Source of the DNA: Neoroseomonas eburnea | GTDB taxonomy: Bacteria > Pseudomonadota > Alphaproteobacteria > Acetobacterales > Acetobacteraceae | Length of the DNA stretch: 64,000 bases | NCBI RefSeq assembly: GCF_018129005.1 | Contig: NZ_JAAEDL010000005.1 | Coordinates: 124,001-188,000, forward strand | Direction of reading: 5' to 3' | In this document: piece after piece, positions 59,639-64,000 of the stretch | Position numbering within the stretch: the stretch's first letter is position 1 | How the letters are laid out: each line of letters opens with the position of its first letter | Made by a program: the position numbers and the translations under genes | Notes under the pieces: generated by a model | Database searches by the model: none | Told to the model about the DNA's origin: nothing | Seen by the model: the letters and a program-made list of their open reading frames with translations, nothing else

Positions 59639-60430
59639 ATGAGAACAGATCCGACGGCACGTGCCCATCTGGCCGATCGTTTCGCGATGATCGCGGAAGC
59701 CGCGGGCGCGCGCATCATGGCCATCTACGGCGCCGCGACGGCCGAGGCGAAGGCCGATGGCAGCCCGTTGACGGCCGCCGATCTCGCCGCGCACTCCGCC
59801 ATCCTGGAGGGGCTCGCAGACGTCTGTCCGCACCTGCCCGTGATCTCTGAGGAGGATGCCGAGCGGCTGGAATGCCCGCCTGCCGACAGGTTCATCCTGG
59901 TCGATCCGCTCGACGGCACGCGGGAATTCCTCTCCGGCAATGGCGAATTCACCGTGAACATCGCACTGGTCGAGCATGGCGCGCCGGTCGCCGGCGTCGT
60001 CTTCGCGCCGGCGCTCGGCCGGCTCTGGTCGGGTGCTGTCGGCGTCGGCGCGCGGGTGCGGCAGGCGGGCGATGCCGCGGGCCGATCGATCGCGGTGCGC
60101 GCGCCGGGGGGCACCGGCCTCGTTGCCGTCGCGAGCCGGTCGCATCGCGATGCGGCGACCGAAGCCTTCCTCGCCGGGCTCACCGTCGCCGGCCTGCGCT
60201 CGGTCGGCTCCTCGCTGAAGTTCTGCCTGGTCGCGGAAGGGGAGGCGGACGTCTATCCCCGCTTCGGGCCGACCATGGAATGGGACACCGCGGCCGGCCA
60301 CGCCGTGCTGGAGGCTGCCGGCGGCCGTGTCGTGACGCCGGAGGGCGTGCCCTTCCGCTACGGCAAGCCAGGCGGCGCCTGGCGCAACGATGCCTTCATC
60401 GCCTGGGGCGGCGTGGCTCAGCCCGGATAG
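59639..60430 (+). CDS. cysQ: 3'(2'),5'-bisphosphate nucleotidase
   Basis: A 263-residue member of the inositol-monophosphatase superfamily. The metal site is visible as [10 protein letters not shown] (Glu pair), [27 protein letters not shown] and the C-terminal [20 protein letters not shown]. CysQ removes the 3'-phosphate from PAP, the by-product of PAPS-using enzymes. The ATG at 59639 fits the family. It is divergent from cysD-cysNC across 137 bp, so the sulfate activation enzymes and the PAP-removal enzyme are adjacent. Its 3' end overlaps the convergent CBS gene by 13 bp. Confidence 0.92.
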   Translation: MRTDPTARAHLADRFAMIAEAAGARIMAIYGAATAEAKADGSPLTAADLAAHSAILEGLADVCPHLPVISEEDAERLECPPADRFILVDPLDGTREFLSGNGEFTVNIALVEHGAPVAGVVFAPALGRLWSGAVGVGARVRQAGDAAGRSIAVRAPGGTGLVAVASRSHRDAATEAFLAGLTVAGLRSVGSSLKFCLVAEGEADVYPRFGPTMEWDTAAGHAVLEAAGGRVVTPEGVPFRYGKPGGAWRNDAFIAWGGVAQPG

Positions 60431-61101
60431 GGCGGCGTCGTCTCGGTCTCGAAGCGCACCTCGGTCACCCCGGGTATGCCCTCGGCCAGCACGCGAAGCC
60501 CCTGCTTCACCGTCTCCGAGCGGCAGAACCCATGGAAGGTGACGACGCCGTCCTGCACCTCGGCGAGCAGGAACCAGGTGTCGACCCAGGGCTGCGCCTG
60601 CATCGCGTGGGCGAGTTCCCGCCGGATGCGGGCATCAGGGGCGTCGGCGGCGGGCGGGCCCTCCGGGTCGCACAGCGCGCGGATCAGGTCGGCGCGGGCG
60701 ACGATGCCCACCAGCACGCCGTCCCGCACCACCGGGACGCGCCGGATGCCCTTCGACTCCAGGATCTGGGCCACCCGCTCGATCGGCGTGTCCTCGGTGA
60801 CGGTCGCGAGCTCGGTCGTCATCACGTCGCGCGCCCGCCGCCCGTGCGTGCGGGCGAAGCGCGCCGCCTGCCCCTCGGCGGAGGAGAGCAGGCCGCGGAC
60901 CCAGGAGGTCGGGCTGTCCTCCTTCGCCGCCAGGCGACGGATCAGGTCGCCCTCGGTCACCATGCCGAGCAGCCGTCCGTCCGCATCCACCACCGGCGCC
61001 CCGGAGACGCCGCGTTCGGCGAGCAGCCGGGCCACGATATGCAAGGGTGCGTCGGGTGGCACGGTGAGCAGGCCGGTGGTCATCAACTCGCGTGCGCGCA
61101 T
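60418..61101 (-). CDS. CBS-domain and BON-domain protein
   Basis: A 227-residue protein with two CBS motifs: MRARELMTTGLLTVPPDAPL...GAPVVDADGRLLGMVTEGDLIRR (residues 1-56) and ARDVMTTELATVTEDTPI...RRVPVVRDGVLVGIVARADLIRAL (about 90-145). A BON-like C-terminus follows (VDTWFLLAEVQDGVVTFHGFC, then EGIPGVTEVRFE). CBS pairs bind adenine nucleotides and act as energy-state switches; BON domains often bind membranes. No partner enzyme is adjacent, so what it senses or controls is unknown. Confidence 0.9.
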   Translation of the reverse strand: MRARELMTTGLLTVPPDAPLHIVARLLAERGVSGAPVVDADGRLLGMVTEGDLIRRLAAKEDSPTSWVRGLLSSAEGQAARFARTHGRRARDVMTTELATVTEDTPIERVAQILESKGIRRVPVVRDGVLVGIVARADLIRALCDPEGPPAADAPDARIRRELAHAMQAQPWVDTWFLLAEVQDGVVTFHGFCRSETVKQGLRVLAEGIPGVTEVRFETETTPPYPG

Positions 61102-61161
61102 CGCGTCTCTCCCAGGGATGGGCAGGATCGGGCGGCTCCGGCCGCGCCGCCTTGAGGCTCG

Positions 61162-61587
61162 TCAAGACCGCGGCGTGACGGCGGCCCAACTGGTGGTGAC
61201 ATGGGCGGCGATTTCGCTCGCCGCCTCGCTGCGGATCATGACCTCGCCGAAGATGATCCGGCCGCGCTTCAGCAGGCGCGCCTCGGCCAGCACCGGCCCG
61301 GGGTCGAGCCGGCGCAGGAAGTGGATGGTGAGGCTGGTGGTCAGGCTCTCGTCGCGCCCGCCGGATACGCCGAGCAGCGCCGCCCACATCGCAATATCCG
61401 CAAGACCCATCAGGGCCGGGCCGGACACCGTGCCGCCCGGCCGCAACAACTCCTGACGCCAGGGCAGGCGGCATGTCGCACCGCCGCCCGCCGCGTTCAG
61501 CACCTCGATCCCCCATGCGGCTGCGAGCGGCACGCCGCGGTGCACCACCTCCTGGATCGCGGCGGGGCTCGGCGCGGCGTCGTTCAT
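61162..61587 (-). CDS. PaaI-type hot-dog thioesterase
   Basis: A 141-residue hot-dog protein. The PaaI/YbgC-like GGGATCRLPWRQELLRPGGTVSGPALMGLADIAMWAALLG has the catalytic GxxSGPxLxxLADxAM pattern, and SLTTSLTIHFLRRLDPGPVLAEARLLKRGRIIFGEV follows. It probably hydrolyses short acyl-CoA or aryl-CoA thioesters in the cytoplasm. The ATG at 61587 fits the family length. It is followed by the CBS protein gene and is divergent from the SDR gene. Confidence 0.85.
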   Translation of the reverse strand: MNDAAPSPAAIQEVVHRGVPLAAAWGIEVLNAAGGGATCRLPWRQELLRPGGTVSGPALMGLADIAMWAALLGVSGGRDESLTTSLTIHFLRRLDPGPVLAEARLLKRGRIIFGEVMIRSEAASEIAAHVTTSWAAVTPRS

Positions 61588-61711
61588 GCGGGTCCTCCCG
61601 GTCGTTTCCGTGCGATGCTGCCCCACTGGTGGCCCGGCGGCCATCCGGGCGGTTGTCGCCGCCTGGCCGATGGGCGATGCATGCGCTCCGCGGCGGATGA
61701 GAGGATGGCCC

Positions 61712-62461
61712 ATGACCGAGCTGGCCGGACAGGTCGCCATCGTCACCGGCGGCAGCCGAGGGATCGGCGCGGCGATCGTGCGTGCCTTCGCCGGCGCCGG
61801 CGCGGATGTCGCCTTCTGCCACCTCGACGATGAGGCGGGCGCGGCCGAGACCGTTGCCGCCGTCACCGCGCTCGGGCGGCGCGCGCATGCCGAATCGCTC
61901 GACGTCGCCGAGGGGGGCCGGCTGCGCGGCTTCATCGCCGCCGCCGAAACCGCGCTCGGCCCGACGGACATCCTGGTGACGAATGCCGGCATCAACCTGC
62001 GCGGCGCCTTCGAGAATCTCTCCGAGGAGACCTTCCGCCGCCTCCTCGACGTCCACCTGATGCACACGGTGATCGCCGCGCAGGCCGTCTATCCGGGCAT
62101 GGCGGAACGGGGGAGGGGACGGATCATCACCGTCTCCTCGCAGCTCGCATTCAAGGGCTCGCCGAATCTGACACCCTATTGCGCGGCGAAGGGCGCGATC
62201 CTGGCCTTCACGCGGGCCCTGGCCCTGGAGGCGGCGCCGCGCGGCGTACGCGTGAACTGCATCGCGCCCGGCCCGGTCGACACCGACCTGACGCGCGCCC
62301 GCGGTGCGGAATGGCGCGCGGCGATCGAAGCCTCGCTGCCTGCAGGCCGCCTCGGAATGCCCGAGGAGATCGCGGCGACGGCGCTGCTGCTGGCCGGCCG
62401 CGGCGGCGATTTCTACGTGGGCGCCTGCCTGTCGCCCAATGGCGGGGACGTGATGCATTGA
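61712..62461 (+). CDS. SDR-family oxidoreductase
   Basis: A 249-residue classical SDR (FabG-like). GGSRGIGAAI (residues 13-22), NAGINLRG, ITVSSQLAF (catalytic Ser), YCAAKG (catalytic Tyr-x3-Lys) and IAPGPVDTD are all present, unlike the SDR at 0.3-1.1 kb. It reduces or oxidises an alcohol/ketone pair with NAD(P). The ATG at 61712 fits. Its stop overlaps the TTG start of the GNAT gene. Confidence 0.9.
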   Translation: MTELAGQVAIVTGGSRGIGAAIVRAFAGAGADVAFCHLDDEAGAAETVAAVTALGRRAHAESLDVAEGGRLRGFIAAAETALGPTDILVTNAGINLRGAFENLSEETFRRLLDVHLMHTVIAAQAVYPGMAERGRGRIITVSSQLAFKGSPNLTPYCAAKGAILAFTRALALEAAPRGVRVNCIAPGPVDTDLTRARGAEWRAAIEASLPAGRLGMPEEIAATALLLAGRGGDFYVGACLSPNGGDVMH

Positions 62462-63306
62462 GCGAGCGCACCATCCGCCCGATGCGGCGCGAGGAGCTCG
62501 GCCTCGCGCTCGACTGGGCCGCCGCCGAGGGCTGGAACCCCGGCCTCGCCGACGCCGCCTGCTTCTTCGCCGCCGATCCGGGAGGCTTCCTGATCGCCGA
62601 GGCCGCGGGCAAGCCGGTCGGCTGCGTCTCGGCCGTCCGCTACGGAGAGGCGTTCGGCTTCCTCGGCTTCTACATCGTCCGGCCGGGGCATCGCGGGCGG
62701 GGCCATGGCCTGGCGTTGTGGCACGCGGCGATGGCGCGGCTTCAACCCGGAACCGTCGGCCTCGACGGGGTGGTGGCGCAGCAGGCCAACTATCGCCGGT
62801 CCGGCTTCGAGCTGCTCCATCGCAACATCCGCTACGGCGCCGCCGCGCCGCGCGCTCCGCGCATCGCCGGCGCCCTCGAGGCCGTTGATGCCGCAGACCT
62901 GCCCTTCGAGGCGATCCAGGCCTTCGACCGGAGGTTCTTCCCTGCCGCGCGCGAGGCCTTCCTGCGCGCCTGGCTGGCCGCACCGGGTCATGTCGCGCGT
63001 GCCGTGCCGGGGCCGGACGGCCTGTGCGGCTACGCGGTGCTGCGACCCTGCCGTGAAGGTTCCAAGATCGGGCCGCTCTTTGCCGAAGGTCCGGCGACGG
63101 CGCGCGCTCTTTTCGCGGCGCTGCTGGCGGCCGCGCGGCCGGGACCGGTCTTCCTGGACCTGCCGGAACCCAATGCGGATGCCGTCGCCATGGCCGTCGA
63201 GGCAGGCATGAGCCCGGCCTTCGAGACTGCCCGCATGTATGCCGGCCCGCCGCCCGGCCTGCCGATCGAAGGCATCTACGGCATCACCAGTTTCGAACTC
63301 GGCTGA
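62458..63306 (+). CDS. GNAT-family N-acetyltransferase
   Basis: A 282-residue protein. Residues 1-130 form a GNAT domain (TIRPMRREELGLALDWAAAEGWNPG, GFYIVRPGHRGRGHGLALWHAAMARL holding the acetyl-CoA loop), followed by the second C-terminal domain of the YitH/Acetyltransf_18 type. It transfers an acetyl group to an amine of unknown identity. The only start fitting the family is the TTG at 62458 (MSERTIRPM), overlapping the SDR stop. Both genes are probably co-transcribed. Confidence 0.85.
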   Translation: MSERTIRPMRREELGLALDWAAAEGWNPGLADAACFFAADPGGFLIAEAAGKPVGCVSAVRYGEAFGFLGFYIVRPGHRGRGHGLALWHAAMARLQPGTVGLDGVVAQQANYRRSGFELLHRNIRYGAAAPRAPRIAGALEAVDAADLPFEAIQAFDRRFFPAAREAFLRAWLAAPGHVARAVPGPDGLCGYAVLRPCREGSKIGPLFAEGPATARALFAALLAAARPGPVFLDLPEPNADAVAMAVEAGMSPAFETARMYAGPPPGLPIEGIYGITSFELG

Positions 63307-63353
63307 CGGCACAGCGGCCGCAGCATCCCATTGCAGGAAGGGGAACCGCCCTG

Positions 63354-64000
63354 ATGACCCATACCTCCTCGCGCCGCGCGCCGCTGGTGATGTTCGCGGC
63401 GGCCGCGGCGCTCCTGGCGGGCCCGGCGCTGGCGCAACGCCCGCCCGGGATGCCGCAGCGGGCAGTGCCCGTCCAACTCGGCGTCTCCGCGGGGGAGGCA
63501 TCGCCAGGCCGCGACCTCTCCGAGGCCGCAGTGCTGCCGCCGCTGCCCGTCGGGGCCGCGGTGTCGCTGCGCCTCTCCCGCGGGGAGTCCGCCTATTTCC
63601 GCCTGCCCGACGGCGCCGGCGAGCTGGTGGCACAGACCCGGCGGCTCGCGCGCGACACCGACACGGTGATGACACTGCTCGATGCGCAGGGCCGCACCCT
63701 CGCGGAGGATGATGACGGCGGCGAAGAGAACCTCGCCTCCCGCATCGAGATCGGGGCGGACCAGGGCGGCCCGCTCTTTCTGCGCGTGCGCCTGCTGGAG
63801 CAGGGGGCTGGCCGTTTCGAGCTTGTCCTGCAGCCGGCACCGCCACGCGACCCTGCCGGTCCGCCGGCAACCCTGACCGAGGCGGCGGGACGGCCGGAAC
63901 TCCGCGTCGGCGAGCCGGTCGCGATCGAGCTGCGGGGCCGGCAGGAAGCCTATTTCCGCCTGCCTCCGGGCGGGCAGGACCTGGTCCTGCTGACACGTGG
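63354..64000 (+). CDS. Exported PPC-domain-like protein, N-terminal part (cut by window edge)
   Basis: The frame from ATG 63354 is open to the window edge (215 residues). Residues 1-27 are a signal peptide (MTHTSSRRAP, hydrophobic AAAAALLAGPALA). Two repeats follow. The first, residues about 70-160, contains GESAYFRLPDGAGELVAQTR, DTDTVMTLLDAQGRTLAEDD and FLRVRLLEQGAGRFELVL, the pattern of bacterial pre-peptidase C-terminal (PPC) domains. The second begins with REAYFRLPPGGQDLVLLT-like sequence and is cut. Such domains occur on secreted proteases. GAAGGGGA lies about 10 nt upstream of the start. Confidence 0.7.
   Translation, partial: MTHTSSRRAPLVMFAAAAALLAGPALAQRPPGMPQRAVPVQLGVSAGEASPGRDLSEAAVLPPLPVGAAVSLRLSRGESAYFRLPDGAGELVAQTRRLARDTDTVMTLLDAQGRTLAEDDDGGEENLASRIEIGADQGGPLFLRVRLLEQGAGRFELVLQPAPPRDPAGPPATLTEAAGRPELRVGEPVAIELRGRQEAYFRLPPGGQDLVLLTR

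Noticed and set aside
1-64000. CRISPR arrays, phage genes, insertion sequences or rRNA
   Set aside because: I found no direct-repeat array, transposase, integrase, capsid or rRNA-like sequence. The only tRNA is tRNA-Val at 22786-22860.

Overview
The window is a very GC-rich stretch of alphaproteobacterial chromosome. Gene families, alphaproteobacterial gene order and codon usage (almost all third positions G or C), together with the intergenic GGGGC/CCAAAGGCC hairpin elements, suggest a Roseomonas-like member of the Acetobacteraceae. That placement is inference from sequence style, not a database match. I see no rRNA, CRISPR array, transposase, integrase or phage gene. About 65 protein genes and one tRNA are packed tightly, with many 1-13 nt overlaps.

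Layout. 1-9.3 kb: a catabolic block with the start of a D-2-hydroxyacid dehydrogenase, an SDR lacking the usual catalytic Tyr/Lys, an N-carbamoyl-amino-acid hydrolase, a LysR regulator, a D-glutamate-cyclase-type protein, hydantoinase/oxoprolinase subunits HyuA and HyuB, and a PD-(D/E)XK-like protein of unknown role. 9.3-13.3 kb: flagellar stator genes motB-motA, an N-formylglutamate amidohydrolase, a candidate small RNA and a lytic transglycosylase. 13.3-19.4 kb: an inverted pair of hairpin repeats, then a five-gene operon (split TPP decarboxylase, acyl-CoA dehydrogenase, HAD hydrolase, CoA transferase) with a divergent LysR gene. 19.5-24.4 kb: D-2-hydroxyacid dehydrogenase, M20 peptidase, EF-hand protein, tRNA-Val, DUF3108, phosphoglycolate phosphatase. 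24.5-28.1 kb: glmU-glmS, which make UDP-GlcNAc precursors. 28.2-38.5 kb: Bug-type binding protein, cyclase, fumarylacetoacetase, aldehyde dehydrogenase, MaoC, VOC protein, Sel1 protein, glutathione reductase with a Fur-like box upstream, MFS transporter, serine hydrolase. 38.6-49.9 kb: housekeeping (class II DAHP synthase, nicotinate phosphoribosyltransferase, NAD synthetase, gltX, cysS, a TrmJ-type methylase, rpsD) with two small tandem paralogues between nadE and gltX. 50.2-60.4 kb: a sulfotransferase, a GntR-led operon (cysteine-dioxygenase-like enzyme, transporter, FAD oxidoreductase), two proteins of surface-glycan type, then cysNC-cysD and divergent cysQ. 60.4-64 kb: CBS-BON protein, thioesterase, SDR, GNAT and a truncated exported PPC-type protein.

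How it fits together. The 3.4-8.1 kb genes could form a D-glutamate/5-oxoproline route: a cyclase followed by an ATP-dependent oxoprolinase. The 50-60 kb genes suggest PAPS synthesis (CysD, CysNC), use (sulfotransferase), PAP removal (CysQ) and glycan-type partner proteins, with no sulfite- or PAPS-reduction gene in view. The best-defined new element is a roughly 90-nt small RNA on the minus strand near 12.3 kb. It has a near-consensus sigma70 promoter, a 5' stem, an exposed anti-Shine-Dalgarno CCUCCC stretch and a strong terminator. Five copies of a two- or three-hairpin repeat lie in intergenic regions, and two of them supply the C-terminal codons of the adjacent gene.
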